From: Proteus vulgaris
GTDB lineage: Bacteria > Pseudomonadota > Gammaproteobacteria > Enterobacterales > Enterobacteriaceae
Length of the DNA stretch: 64,000 bases
Assembly (NCBI RefSeq): GCF_011045815.1
Contig: NZ_CP047345.1
Span: 107,207-171,206, forward strand
Direction: 5' to 3'
Shown: piece after piece, positions 1 to 8,252 of the stretch
Layout: every line of letters starts with the position of its first letter
How positions within the stretch are numbered: the stretch's first letter is position 1
The notes under the pieces: model-generated
What the model saw: the letters and a program-made list of their open reading frames with translations, nothing else
Told to the model about the DNA's origin: nothing
The model's database searches: none
Program-made: the position numbers and the translations under genes

Positions 1-681
1 AACGTCGTCGCCCAGGTCTCCGGGTTGTCCGACCCGGTATGGTTGGCTCGGGAAGTGGATAACGGAGAAAAAGGCGATCTCGGCGTTAAGGGGCCGGTGG
101 AGAAAATCAGTGAGCCAGACCTTATTGATGTTGCCAAGAAACGCCTTGCCAATATCGACTGGGAAGAGAAGAAGAAACAGGCTATAGAGCGCTTCTGGAC
201 CAAGCAGAATTTCAATGAGCTGCCCAGAGCGCCAAAATCTCGAACACGAGAAATTGACCCTAGCGTCATGATCACCAGTGACATCAGCACTCCGGATGGC
301 ACTGTGTTCGCTCACGCGGGTGACGTGATCAACCCATTGTGCGATCCGAAGGAAGTTTGCAAGCCTGGAACGCGGCCATTTACCCAAGCGGTCGTAGTTT
401 TCGACCCGCTGGACAAAAAGCAAATGGAGCTGCTCGCCAAGAAGCTGCCTGAAATTAAGCAGGAACCTGGCGTACAACGGATTACCTATATCGCCACAGA
501 GTTCGACAAAGACAAAGGCTGGGATTCCTACAAGAGTGTCACCGACAACTTTGACGCGCCGGTATATCTGCTGACGCCAGATCTGATTACCCGGTTCGAG
601 CTGGAGCACACACCGAGCGTCATTACTGCCAGAGGCAAGAAGTTTGTTGTCCGCGAACTTGCTGAGGAGGGCGGTGAATGA
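1..681 (+). CDS. traW: TraW-type conjugative pilus assembly protein (5' partial)
   Basis: The reading frame is open from the first base of the window, so the true start lies outside; the first TTG at 25 follows in-frame codons and is probably not the start. The product resembles TraW of F-type (IncF/IncC/SXT) transfer systems, a periplasmic protein needed for pilus assembly. The visible 226 residues are soluble, with a VVVFDP segment and a C-terminal thioredoxin-like YLLTPDLI/HTPSVI segment typical of TraW/TrbC-like proteins. The stop overlaps the next start (ATGA at 678-681), implying translational coupling. The family call rests on residue pattern and on the adjacent traU; the missing N-terminus should hold a signal peptide. 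Confidence 0.8.
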   Translation, partial: NVVAQVSGLSDPVWLAREVDNGEKGDLGVKGPVEKISEPDLIDVAKKRLANIDWEEKKKQAIERFWTKQNFNELPRAPKSRTREIDPSVMITSDISTPDGTVFAHAGDVINPLCDPKEVCKPGTRPFTQAVVVFDPLDKKQMELLAKKLPEIKQEPGVQRITYIATEFDKDKGWDSYKSVTDNFDAPVYLLTPDLITRFELEHTPSVITARGKKFVVRELAEEGGE

Positions 682-1349
682 TTTTTGCCCCGGCTTTCCA
701 ACCAATTAAAGACGTCGGCACAGGTTCGTTTGTCGCTGCTGAGGTACTGGCTCGTTGGTACGACGAAGGCCGGGTTCTTACACCATCCTCTCTGTCATCA
801 CCTCCTTATTGGGGGCTGGTGGATATGGAGATGGCACGGTTCATTCAGGACAACCTTCATTATTGCTTGGATCTGTACCCAGCTCTTTTTCTGAATGTCT
901 CTGAACATACTTTGCAATCAGACGTCATTTTCAAAGCGTGGTGGAGGGTTGTCCGCGACATTGCTAAGAATCACTCATCACGGCTTGTCATCGAGATTAC
1001 CGAGGGCATTCAGGATGCCTCTCTCGCATTGAGATGGGAGGCTCTTACCGAAATAGGGGTTGAGCTGGCGCTGGATGACTATGGAGACAAAAACTCTTCG
1101 CTGGAGCGCCTGAGTCGTTATGACTGGCACTATTGCAAGTTTGACGCGAGAAGACTGCGGTCGCTTGAAGACTACTCGGCCATCCTCCACTGCCGCCGAA
1201 AAGGCATACAGCTCATTGCTGAGCAGGTGGAGAGCTTCCCATTGGGGGAGAGCGCCAAATTACTTGGACTGTCATGGCAACAAGGTTTCTATCACGGGAA
1301 GCCTGCTGTCATGGAGAAACACTTGAATTACGTAAAGGCCTTACCATGA
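678..1349 (+). CDS. EAL-domain protein (c-di-GMP phosphodiesterase-like) inside the tra operon
   Basis: This 223-residue protein consists almost only of an EAL domain. Recognisable elements in order are AEVLARW (EAL motif as EVL, about residue 22), LNVSEHTL, EITEG (ExT), ALDDYGDKNSS (DDFG-type metal motif), KFD, AEQVES and QGFYHGKP. These are the metal- and substrate-binding positions of c-di-GMP phosphodiesterases, so catalysis is plausible; the EVL variant keeps the metal-binding Glu. No signal peptide or membrane segment is seen, so it should be cytoplasmic. ATG 678 overlaps the traW stop and the gene's own TGA overlaps traU (ATGA at 1346), placing it tightly in the transfer operon. A role in lowering c-di-GMP during transfer is inference. 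Confidence 0.82.
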   Translation: MIFAPAFQPIKDVGTGSFVAAEVLARWYDEGRVLTPSSLSSPPYWGLVDMEMARFIQDNLHYCLDLYPALFLNVSEHTLQSDVIFKAWWRVVRDIAKNHSSRLVIEITEGIQDASLALRWEALTEIGVELALDDYGDKNSSLERLSRYDWHYCKFDARRLRSLEDYSAILHCRRKGIQLIAEQVESFPLGESAKLLGLSWQQGFYHGKPAVMEKHLNYVKALP

Positions 1350-2353
1350 TGCAAAAAATTCTACGGGTCATTGCCGTTAGCGCGGTCTTTTGGGTTCGTT
1401 CGGTATCGGCTGACCCTGGGTGCCAGAATGCGGAAGTAATCGGCGGAAAACTGATTACTGACATCTGCTGGAGCTGTATTTTTCCCATCAAAGTAGCAGG
1501 GGTTCCTATAAGTGGTGGAGGCGGATCATTCCCGAGTGAAGCCGTAAGCAACCCTCTGTGTATGTGCGAGGATAATCTAGGGGTCCCTCGGCCTGGAGTC
1601 ACCACTTCTATGTGGGAGCCAGCACGGCTTGTTGAATTTCAGAGAGTGCCTGGCTGCTCATCTGTCTTGAATGGTGTCAGGTTCCCGTTTGATAGGACTA
1701 ACCAAGGGCATCATGGCATGGGAGACATGGATGGTGGTGATGGTTCTTTTATGCACTATCACTACTATGCGTTTCCTCTGTTGGTGATGCTCGATTTATT
1801 TATTAAGCAGACCTGTAATGCTGATGGGTATATGGATCTCGACATCATGTACATGTCGGAGCTCGACCCGACCTGGAACAATGATGAGCTCGCTTTTTTT
1901 ACCAATCCAGAGGCGGCGGCAGTAGCAAACCCAATTGCGGCGGCTGCGTGTACTGCTGATGCTGTCTCATCAACCGCTGGAAAACCTTTAAAACAGCTTT
2001 TCTGGTGTGCTGGTTCATGGGGCACCCTGTATCCATTTAGTGGCAACCAGAATGGTGGAAAAGGTGTTATCCGCGATAGCAGTCTTCTTAGCACAAGGGT
2101 TCTGGCTGCTTTGCATCGCCGGGGGTTAGCGTGGAAGACAATGGGTTCTGAGGCTATGTGTAGAGGTGTTATTAGCCCAACACTACCCAAAACGCAGTAC
2201 AAATTCACGCTATTGCATCCGGTTCCAGAGACAAACTCATCTCACGTAATTGGCGAATCCACTCTTACGTGGGGTCTGGCGCGAACTATACCGGCAATTG
2301 GGCAAGACCCTATTTACACCATCTGGCGATGGAATGATTGCTGTAACAATTGA
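1346..2353 (+). CDS. traU: TraU conjugative transfer protein
   Basis: This 335-residue exported protein begins with a hydrophobic signal sequence (MMQKILRVIAVSAVFW...VSA), followed by many cysteines (CWSCIFPIKV, CMCEDN, CNADGYMD), as in F-type TraU, which acts in the periplasm in mating-pair formation. Length fits the family (about 330). The start is ATG 1346 (or 1349), overlapping the EAL gene stop. A longer frame from 1274 would overlap the EAL gene by 76 bases and put the signal peptide inside, so it is rejected. It is the last gene of the traW-EAL-traU cluster. Confidence 0.88.
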   Translation: MMQKILRVIAVSAVFWVRSVSADPGCQNAEVIGGKLITDICWSCIFPIKVAGVPISGGGGSFPSEAVSNPLCMCEDNLGVPRPGVTTSMWEPARLVEFQRVPGCSSVLNGVRFPFDRTNQGHHGMGDMDGGDGSFMHYHYYAFPLLVMLDLFIKQTCNADGYMDLDIMYMSELDPTWNNDELAFFTNPEAAAVANPIAAAACTADAVSSTAGKPLKQLFWCAGSWGTLYPFSGNQNGGKGVIRDSSLLSTRVLAALHRRGLAWKTMGSEAMCRGVISPTLPKTQYKFTLLHPVPETNSSHVIGESTLTWGLARTIPAIGQDPIYTIWRWNDCCNN

Positions 2354-2391
2354 GCAGACCCTAACGAATTTGCACGGGCATTTTAGATTAT

Positions 2392-2404
2392 GCCCCAAAA
2401 GGGC
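2392..2404 (+). promoter_or_regulatory. AcaCD/SetCD-like activator box upstream of traN
   Basis: GCCCCAAAAGGGC, an inverted GCCC...GGGC around an A-run, about 53-65 bp before the traN start. The same pattern recurs upstream of six other units in this window. It resembles the operator of FlhDC-like activators of IncC/SXT elements as I remember it; assignment to the acaDC pair at 59.8-60.9 kb is inference. Confidence 0.6.
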
Positions 2405-2456
2405 CACTACACGTACAGGTGGCCCTTGTCTTCTCAGATAGCATGGGAAGGTTGAA

Positions 2457-5267
2457 ATGGAGAACACAATGCGAAGTCATAATTACTTTATGAAAGCTGT
2501 GGCCTCGCTGTTGACAGTAACCATGTCTGCGCTGCCGATACATTCCTACGCTAACGGTAGCCAAGACCAGGACATCACAGCGGTGGGTAAAGAGGCCCAG
2601 GCTTTCGGACAAAACCTCTCAAACTCATTCAAGTCGAGCTCGGGGACTGTGCAAGATGGCACAATCTCTATGCCGACGTTGAAAGACGGTCAATTCCAAA
2701 TGAACGGGGGGAGTCAGATTAATGTCAATGATCTATTCCCCGGAACGAGCGGGACCAACAATAAACCTGATAGTTATTACTTCCCTGATGCCAATAAACC
2801 TGATGTGGGCGGTCTGCAAGGCATTTACGACTCTGGCGATGACATGGACAGCGTGGGGAATAATGCAAAAGGGTCGCTGTGGAGTGATGCCAATAGTGCT
2901 AATCCATCAATCTCTGGTGCGGCATACAAGGTTCTTCTCGATGCCTCTAATCGATCACGCCCTGATTTCAGTAATGACCCTGTACTAAATCTAAGCAAAA
3001 AGACCTATGAGGATATGGACCTCATCGCAGGTGGCTTTGGGGATTGTTCTGCCGAAACAACCATCAATCAGAATACTATCAACGCCCACATTCCAGAGTA
3101 TGAACGGTGTCAGCGTGTTGTAGATCAAAGCGCGGACTGTGAGGTTGTCCATGACTACGATGCCTCTGTGGTGAAGCACTATGATGGTCCATATAACCTC
3201 AAATCTTGTGGAGAAGGCTGTACTGAGTTGTGGATTGGCCGAGTTGGTAACGACTACTGGAGTGGCAACTGTTCGATTTATGAGGAATACACGCGGGTCC
3301 AAGTCAGTAATCCAGACGCCATAGTGTCTGCAACTCTTGAGTACGCCAAGTGGGATGACTACATGCAAGTTTGGGTTGGTAAATCAGGTCAGGAAACTAA
3401 AGTATGGTCCGGCCCTGACGGCAATTTCCCTCCAGAAACGGCTGGCCGATGTGAATTGTCAACAAGTTGGGAGCGAAACCCTAATATTGATGTCACTCCC
3501 TATTTCAAGAATGTGAAAGATGGTGATGTTGTTACGTTTAAGATCCGCGTTTCAGTAACTGGCGCAGGTGAGGGTTTTGGCCGCATAAAGCTACGCTATG
3601 ACCCATCAAAAGCCATTACCAAGGATGAGTGGGCTCCACAGAGCTGCATGGATTCAGCCAAAGGGGTTGTAGATGGTTTTGCGGAAGGCGAGATCACATG
3701 TATAGATGACCCGACTGATGCTACGGGCTGCACAGTCATCAATGGGATCAAAGTTTGCGAATCTCAACTCAAGCCGTCACCTTTGCCTGGTATTCCAAAA
3801 CTATGCAAAAAGGTTCGAGTTAAAGCTGACTATGACTTTTATAAGGGGCAAATGGACTGCTGGACAGACCCTCAAGGTGAAACGCACTGTCCGGTAAACA
3901 CGGGCGGGAATCTCGATAGCTGTCAGAAATATGAAGAAAACCCTCAGTGCGGCTTCATCAGTTCCAAATGTGTTGATGGTGCTCAGGGAAGTTCTGGTAC
4001 GTGCTACGTCCACGAGGATACTTATGACTGTGGTACAGATGTTTCTGTTCCGACCTTGGAAAAGGAAACTGAGTACCAGTGCGGTGGGCCTATACGCTGC
4101 ATGGGAGATGACTGCCTTGATTTGACCAAAACACAAAGCACTGATTTTGCTCGCGCTACTGCGTTGCTCAATGCAGCCCAATTCATGACGCAGGATATGA
4201 GCTGCACAGGCCAAGATGGGGATGACAATCCTACCGGGGATGAAAACGTTATTTGCTCTGCTTTTGCAGGGGAAGCTGGCGAATGCAAGATAGCTGTTGG
4301 GGGAGTTTCTGATTGCTGTGAAAAGCCAACCAATATATCTCTTGCCGATTATCTGAACCTAATAATGGCCGTTCCAAAGCTCGATGGCGCAGTGATGGGG
4401 CTGACTGATGGTAATGCGCTTAAAGGTGCTTATCAGGTACTTAGGGAACCTGCCCTTCAAGGGTGGACAGAAGTCACAAAACCGTTCACAAGTTATATAG
4501 AGAACGTTTCAGGTGCTGTTGATTCGTTCTTCCAGCCTGTAGAGCAGTTTGTTGATCAACTCATTGACCAGCTCAAAGAGCAAGTCAAAGAAGTGATGAT
4601 GGATGTCATGAAATCAGCAGGCCAAGATGCAGCAACAGAGCAGGCGGCTGCCGCAGCATCTGAACAAGCTGCCGAAGCAATGATGGAGACTGCGACAACA
4701 TGGCTTAGCACTGCCATGACGATATATACCGTCTATGTCGTTGCGATGGTGATGATCCAGATGATTTATAAGTGCGAGGAAGAAGAGTTCACTATGAACG
4801 CCAAAAGAGCGCTCAAGAATTGCACCTATGTAGGCTCTTATTGTAAATCTAAGGTGTTGGGCGCTTGTATTGAAAAAAGAGAAGCGTATTGCTGCTTCAA
4901 TTCTCCGCTCTCTCGTATTATACAAGAACAGGTTCGCCCTCAATTGGGGCAGAACTTTGGAGACCCCAAAAATCCTCAGTGTGAAGGGATTCCACTAGAT
5001 AAAATTGCCGAAATTGATTGGAGCAAAATTAATTTGGATGAGTGGCTTGGGATATTACAGCAGAACGGTAAATTCCCTGATCCGGCCTCAATAAATCTCG
5101 ACTCGCTGACTGGAGCAGGGAATGACTTCAATATTGACGGGACGCGGAAGAATGCTCAGGAAAGGGCGTTGGAGCGGTTGGAAGGGATTGATATTGACGC
5201 GAAGCGAAAAGAGGCGACAAACAGCATAGACCCTCAAACAGGCGCGCCAACTGGTGGTGGTGGATAA
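2457..5267 (+). CDS. traN: TraN mating-pair stabilisation protein
   Basis: A 936-residue cysteine-rich exported protein. The N-terminus has a signal sequence (MKAVASLLTVTMSALPIHSYA) and the body carries dozens of cysteines in the order expected for TraN, the outer-membrane adhesin that stabilises mating pairs. Examples are CQRVVDQSADCEVV, CKKVRVKADYDFYKGQMDC, CCEKPTNISL and CEEEEFTMNAKRALKNC. The size matches IncC/SXT TraN more than the shorter F TraN. The start is ATG 2457; ATG 2469 is an alternative with GGAG seven bases ahead. It has its own activator box at 2392 and ends at a strong hairpin (5271-5290), so it is probably monocistronic. Confidence 0.9.
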   Translation: MENTMRSHNYFMKAVASLLTVTMSALPIHSYANGSQDQDITAVGKEAQAFGQNLSNSFKSSSGTVQDGTISMPTLKDGQFQMNGGSQINVNDLFPGTSGTNNKPDSYYFPDANKPDVGGLQGIYDSGDDMDSVGNNAKGSLWSDANSANPSISGAAYKVLLDASNRSRPDFSNDPVLNLSKKTYEDMDLIAGGFGDCSAETTINQNTINAHIPEYERCQRVVDQSADCEVVHDYDASVVKHYDGPYNLKSCGEGCTELWIGRVGNDYWSGNCSIYEEYTRVQVSNPDAIVSATLEYAKWDDYMQVWVGKSGQETKVWSGPDGNFPPETAGRCELSTSWERNPNIDVTPYFKNVKDGDVVTFKIRVSVTGAGEGFGRIKLRYDPSKAITKDEWAPQSCMDSAKGVVDGFAEGEITCIDDPTDATGCTVINGIKVCESQLKPSPLPGIPKLCKKVRVKADYDFYKGQMDCWTDPQGETHCPVNTGGNLDSCQKYEENPQCGFISSKCVDGAQGSSGTCYVHEDTYDCGTDVSVPTLEKETEYQCGGPIRCMGDDCLDLTKTQSTDFARATALLNAAQFMTQDMSCTGQDGDDNPTGDENVICSAFAGEAGECKIAVGGVSDCCEKPTNISLADYLNLIMAVPKLDGAVMGLTDGNALKGAYQVLREPALQGWTEVTKPFTSYIENVSGAVDSFFQPVEQFVDQLIDQLKEQVKEVMMDVMKSAGQDAATEQAAAAASEQAAEAMMETATTWLSTAMTIYTVYVVAMVMIQMIYKCEEEEFTMNAKRALKNCTYVGSYCKSKVLGACIEKREAYCCFNSPLSRIIQEQVRPQLGQNFGDPKNPQCEGIPLDKIAEIDWSKINLDEWLGILQQNGKFPDPASINLDSLTGAGNDFNIDGTRKNAQERALERLEGIDIDAKRKEATNSIDPQTGAPTGGGG

Positions 5268-5270
5268 AAA

Positions 5271-5290
5271 AAGGGGCCTTTCGGCCCCTT
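5271..5290. terminator. Bidirectional rho-independent terminator after traN
   Basis: AAGGGGCC-TTTC-GGCCCCTT perfect hairpin, with an A-run on its left side just after the traN stop, between the convergent traN and lipoprotein genes. Confidence 0.8.
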
Positions 5291-5305
5291 TCTCATGTAG
5301 ATTGA

Positions 5306-6166
5306 TTACGCTTCTGGGTAAACAAATAACTCTGCTTTTCCCTGATCAAGAAGGTAAGGGAAAGCAACTTTTTCGCCATTATCCAGCTCAACCGATTTTG
5401 GAGCAAGGTAGAGGTAGGCCCAAGCTGGTAGCTGTTTGCTAATAGCTGCGTAGATCGCTTGCTGAGGAGCATGGCTTGCTGCCCCATTACCGACATTCAC
5501 AAAGTTGTATGCGGTCTCATGGCCTGATGTGAAGGCATACGCTGTACCTTGAACGCCAGAGACAAAATTAGGAGCTGACCCTAGGCGAGGCTCCACGATT
5601 TTCACCTTAACGGAACACATGTCAGCTACCTTACTTTGTCCGTTCACCCACGTCGGGCAACCCCATTCATTCTTGTAGAACTGATAGGTTAGGCGACCAT
5701 CTTTGTCATACAGAAGCGTGAAATTGGCACCCAAATCAGTCAGCGCTGACTCAATGGAAACTTTCACATGTGAAAGAAATTTGGCCTGAGCGTCTGCCGG
5801 TGAAACTGCTTCGTTAGCAGGCATCCAAGCGATCAAGCTATTGCGAGCGCCATGCTGTTTGGGGCCGATAGCCCAGTTCGCAAGGTTGACCAAGCCACCT
5901 TGCCAGTCGGTCATTCCGAGCTGAGGGGACATGTAGCCAGACAGCACGTAGGCTGCCCCAAACGTTTTGGTGTCGGTCAGACGCTCCAGCTTGTCACGCG
6001 GAACAGAAGCGTCTTGGATGCCTGTTACCAGGCCACCGGCCTCCGCGATGTTGTAAGCGCGACTGTGATTGGTTTTGTACGCTGTGGGTTCGTAACTGCT
6101 GGTGGATGCACAGCCAGATAGAGCTGCTACAGCCAGAGCCACGGTGGTGATTAAAGCCTTTTTCAT
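5306..6166 (-). CDS. Putative lipoprotein of unknown function
   Basis: A 286-residue protein with a lipobox: MKKALITTVALAVAALSGC, Cys at about residue 19, indicating lipid attachment and export. The mature part has no motif I recognise; pairs of Trp/Gly (MTDWQGGLVNLANW) and a few Cys occur. The start is ATG 6166, with GGAG nine bases ahead. It has its own promoter of a type found at two other places in the window (6209-6235) and converges on traN. In IncC-like elements genes of unknown function follow traN. Its coding sequence contains one exact CTTTCACATGTGAAAG palindrome at 5761-5776. Confidence 0.72.
   Translation of the reverse strand: MKKALITTVALAVAALSGCASTSSYEPTAYKTNHSRAYNIAEAGGLVTGIQDASVPRDKLERLTDTKTFGAAYVLSGYMSPQLGMTDWQGGLVNLANWAIGPKQHGARNSLIAWMPANEAVSPADAQAKFLSHVKVSIESALTDLGANFTLLYDKDGRLTYQFYKNEWGCPTWVNGQSKVADMCSVKVKIVEPRLGSAPNFVSGVQGTAYAFTSGHETAYNFVNVGNGAASHAPQQAIYAAISKQLPAWAYLYLAPKSVELDNGEKVAFPYLLDQGKAELFVYPEA
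5761..5776. repeat. 16-bp palindrome CTTTCACATGTGAAAG, copy 1
   Basis: Exact copy of a palindrome also found at 21156, 51623 and 58351. This copy lies inside the lipoprotein coding sequence. Confidence 0.75.
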
Positions 6167-6208
6167 GTTGTTCTCCGTTCTTACCTGAGTTGAATCTGAT
6201 TTACTTCG

Positions 6209-6235
6209 ATAATATCACAGCATCAAAAAATGCAA
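6209..6235 (-). promoter_or_regulatory. Promoter of the lipoprotein gene (TTGCAT / extended -10 type)
   Basis: On the minus strand: TTGCAT, 15 nt, TATTAT, with TG before the -10 (TGA-TATTAT). The 17-base word GCATCAAAAAATGCAAC (plus strand) is repeated exactly at 58261, upstream of another minus-strand gene, and a related promoter is at 36356. Confidence 0.5.
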
Positions 6236-6254
6236 CCATAAAAGACAAAAAAAA

Positions 6255-6272
6255 GCCCCTCGGGCGAGGGGC
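6255..6272 (-). terminator. Rho-independent terminator of the AcaB-like gene
   Basis: GCCCCTC-GGGC-GAGGGGC hairpin followed, on the minus strand, by a run of T (A-run at 6247-6254 on the plus strand), just past the stop at 6289. Confidence 0.8.
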
Positions 6273-6288
6273 AAAGGTTTGGGCTGGG

Positions 6289-6930
6289 TTATGCTGCTTT
6301 TGTTTTCTCGGCTTCGTCTGCGATTTCCTTGTCGCCGGTTGCAGATTCCGGAGCGGCTTCGGCCACTTCACCTTCTTTGCCTTTGCTGTGGGCGGAAATG
6401 CGAGCCCGTTTCTCGATGCCGATGATTCGACCGGCCAGCTTGATGAGGCGTTGCTGCCATTGGTAAGTGGCGTCGGTGCGCTGCTTGCTGGTCAGTACGG
6501 TGTTCAGCCAGAGAGTGTCAACGATCCCCATCAGGGTATCCAGTTTGCGGATCAGGTGTGCAAACTGAGCAACCTGAGGAGAGTTGATCTCGATGGTGTA
6601 TTCATTCGGGTTGGTGTAGCCGGGCATCATGTCGATGCCGTTGTCTTCCATCAGCTTGTTGAGCTGGGCGGTAGCTTTGTCCAGGTCTTCGGAGACCTTG
6701 GAAATGTGTTCCAGGATGACGGTTTCAACCTGGTCGATTTCGTCCTGCTCACCGATGATGCGAAGGATCACGTCGATGGAGAACAGGGAGTTGGAAACTC
6801 GCTCAAAGCTGCGTTCCATGACGCGCTGAGCTTGGAGGCTGTTTACTTTCAGAACTTGCTTGAAAACAGGGCGAGAGTAGTGGTTGCTGCGGTCGTTGTT
6901 TGTGTCCAGTGCTACTTGTGCTTCTGCCAT
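6289..6930 (-). CDS. AcaB / DUF1845-like protein
   Basis: A 213-residue protein starting at ATG 6930 with AGGAGT ahead (a longer frame to 6990 lacks a better site). The centre, LIRKLDTLMGIVDTLWLN... TYQWQQRLIKLAGRI, resembles the DUF1845 family, to which I recall the IncC transfer activator AcaB being assigned. The C-terminal 40 residues are charged and low-complexity (KGKEGEVAEAAPESATGDKE). No membrane segment. It would be a cytoplasmic, possibly DNA-binding regulator. The family call is from memory of the pattern and should be treated as moderate; the regulatory role is inference. It is transcribed away from the accessory block with its own terminator. Confidence 0.5.
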   Translation of the reverse strand: MAEAQVALDTNNDRSNHYSRPVFKQVLKVNSLQAQRVMERSFERVSNSLFSIDVILRIIGEQDEIDQVETVILEHISKVSEDLDKATAQLNKLMEDNGIDMMPGYTNPNEYTIEINSPQVAQFAHLIRKLDTLMGIVDTLWLNTVLTSKQRTDATYQWQQRLIKLAGRIIGIEKRARISAHSKGKEGEVAEAAPESATGDKEIADEAEKTKAA

Positions 6931-7014
6931 TAGAGATACTCCTAAATTTGAGGTACAGATAAACGCACTGGAAAGGATAAATGCGGTCAATCTGTAACCT
7001 GACCTCTCGAAGTG

Positions 7015-7027
7015 CCCAAAATGGACA
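7015..7027 (+). promoter_or_regulatory. AcaCD-like activator box opening the accessory block
   Basis: GCCCAAAATGGAC followed by AGTTACAGCGTTTT. The downstream part is shared with the box at 29293 (AATTACAGCGTTTT). It lies about 200 bp before the first gene of the block (7224). Confidence 0.5.
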
Positions 7028-7097
7028 GTTACAGCGTTTTCTGTTTAGCAAAGGTGAGCTATATTTGAATCATCTTAGTCGCTCTGCGGCTATAGGT

Positions 7098-7126
7098 GAG
7101 ATAGCTGGTCTCCGAAAACAAACAGC
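7098..7126 (+). ncRNA. TAGCTGG pseudoknot element, copy 1
   Basis: Stem GAGA/TCTC (7098-7101 with 7109-7112) closes the invariant loop TAGCTGG. An A-rich linker leads to CAGC (7123-7126), which can pair with GCTG of the loop, giving an H-type pseudoknot. The stem differs from other copies (GCGA/TCGC, GAGG/CCTC) with pairing kept, which supports a functional RNA. Confidence 0.65.
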
Positions 7127-7164
7127 ATCTAGTCTTATGCCGTATGGCATTACTTAACCCCAAG

Positions 7165-7223
7165 CCGGGGGCTTCTCCCGGTTTTCGGGTGTTGCCCCTG
7201 TTTTTTTACATAGGAGCAACACC
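7165..7223 (+). promoter_or_regulatory. Three-strand leader before 7224
   Basis: Hairpin CCGGG (7165-7169) / CCCGG (7177-7181). The middle strand GGTGTTGCCCCT (7188-7199) pairs at 11 of 12 positions with AGGAGCAACACC (7212-7223), which contains the ribosome-binding site and abuts the ATG. GCCCC of the middle strand can instead pair with GGGGC beside the first loop. Confidence 0.65.
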
Positions 7224-7544
7224 ATGCACATCATCACTTTCATTGTAGTTCTGCTTGCATCTCTGGGCGCACTGTACGTAGGCGCGAAGGCATTTGCTTT
7301 TTCCTTCATCGTTCTCGCTAAAGTGTTCCAGCGTATCGGTTTGTTCCTTTGGAACAAATTCGCAGTTCCTGCAATGCGGTCTGTACAGGCCGTCATCAAA
7401 GAACGTGCTGCCAAGGCTGAACAAGCCAAAGCAGTCGTTGAACCTGAGGTAACTCAAGTTCAAGAAGTCGCTAAACAAGAACCTGACTGGGATTATCTCG
7501 AAATCCCGACTTACCTTCGTAAGGGCAAGGAACTTGTTTGGTAA
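7224..7544 (+). CDS. Small membrane-anchored protein, unknown
   Basis: A 106-residue protein with a long hydrophobic N-terminus (MHIITFIVVLLASLGALYVG, continuing to about residue 50) and a charged Ala/Glu/Gln-rich C-terminal half (AKAEQAKAVVEPEV). It probably anchors in the inner membrane with the tail in the cytoplasm. First gene of the accessory block, behind an activator box, a pseudoknot element and a leader that can hide its ribosome-binding site. No family recognised. Confidence 0.65.
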   Translation: MHIITFIVVLLASLGALYVGAKAFAFSFIVLAKVFQRIGLFLWNKFAVPAMRSVQAVIKERAAKAEQAKAVVEPEVTQVQEVAKQEPDWDYLEIPTYLRKGKELVW

Positions 7545-7582
7545 TAACTGTCGCTGAGTAATCTTCGACACTTTCAAACCCA

Positions 7583-7638
7583 TCGGGGCAACCATACCCC
7601 GACGGGGATGTTGCCCCTTTTTGCTTAGGAGCAACATC
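7583..7638 (+). promoter_or_regulatory. Three-strand leader before 7639
   Basis: Hairpin TCGGGG (7583-7588) / CCCCGA (7597-7602). The middle strand GATGTTGCCCC (7607-7617) pairs with GGAGCAACATC (7628-7638) except for one C/A mismatch. GGCAAC by the first loop (7587-7592) can pair with GTTGCC (7610-7615) of the same middle strand. Confidence 0.65.
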
Positions 7639-7731
7639 ATGGAAATCGCTATCATCGCTTTGTGTATCCCTACTGGTTGGGCAATCTCTCGTCCTTTCGT
7701 GAGAATCGCTGAATCGTTCGGTTACTGCTGA
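7639..7731 (+). CDS. 30-residue small protein
   Basis: A short ORF (MEIAIIALCIPTGWAISRPF...) with a hydrophobic first half, directly after a full three-strand leader whose RBS arm abuts the ATG. The leader is the main support, since every other leader of this kind precedes a gene. Could be a small membrane peptide; function unknown. Confidence 0.5.
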   Translation: MEIAIIALCIPTGWAISRPFVRIAESFGYC

Positions 7732-7847
7732 TAGTCAACGCAAAGGGAGGGGGCAACCCCTCTCTTTCTGGTCAAGCCTCTGTGGCTTGTCCTCAAAGTC
7801 TTCTGGTGTCAGTTGGCTTTGACGACAAGCTACAGGGGGAATGTCGA

Positions 7848-8033
7848 ATGCAACAGAATCTTCATGTTTACGACGATCACGCAGGCATCATCTATCTGGC
7901 TGATGGACGCGAGGTGAAATTTGATCCGAAACTGTATTCCAGCTCCTACCAGGCGCACAGTGAAGCAGTGAAGTGGGCCAAAGAAACCGGGGTCATTGGT
8001 CAAAACGACGATGTGGTGATGTTCGTCCATTGA
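7848..8033 (+). CDS. Small protein of unknown function
   Basis: A 61-residue soluble protein starting at ATG 7848 behind AGGGGGAA. An in-frame codon at 7782 would lengthen it, but the RBS favours 7848. Contains IIYLADGREVKFDP and ends DDVVMFVH. It looks like a small beta-rich protein; no family recognised. It is the last gene before the hairpin CTTACT...AGTAAG (about 8085-8110) that precedes the next pseudoknot element. Confidence 0.55.
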   Translation: MQQNLHVYDDHAGIIYLADGREVKFDPKLYSSSYQAHSEAVKWAKETGVIGQNDDVVMFVH

Positions 8034-8140
8034 GGGAGTGGCCTCCAGGAGAGGCTACTCTCCTCGCTCCTTAAAAGTCTTCTTACTCATGGTGAATACC
8101 ATCAGTAAGCAGATTTTGTTCTCTTCGGAGAGCGAAAAGT

Positions 8141-8169
8141 GCGATAGCTGGTCGCCAAAAACAAACAGC
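8141..8169 (+). ncRNA. TAGCTGG pseudoknot element, copy 2
   Basis: GCGA (8141-8144), loop TAGCTGG, TCGC (8152-8155), A-rich linker, CAGC (8166-8169). Preceded by a second small hairpin CTCT-TCG-GAGAG at about 8120-8132. The stretch from about 8113 to the next leader is nearly identical to copy 3 at 12.95-13.05 kb, so one is probably a recent duplication. Confidence 0.65.
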
Positions 8170-8195
8170 AAATTAACGTTAATTTACTAGCCCAA

Positions 8196-8252
8196 CCGGG
8201 CGCATCCGCCCGGTTCGGGACGTGGTGCGCCTGTCACAATAGGAGCGCACCT
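8196..8252 (+). promoter_or_regulatory. Three-strand leader before cobS-like gene
   Basis: Hairpin CCGGGC (8196-8201) / GCCCGG (8208-8213) with loop GCATCC. GGTGCGC (8224-8230) pairs with GCGCACC (8245-8251) next to the start, or with GCA-CC of the loop. Confidence 0.65.

Noticed and set aside
1274..1345. Longer N-terminus for TraU
   Set aside because: Would bury the signal peptide and overlap the EAL gene heavily; ATG 1346 with ATGA coupling is better.
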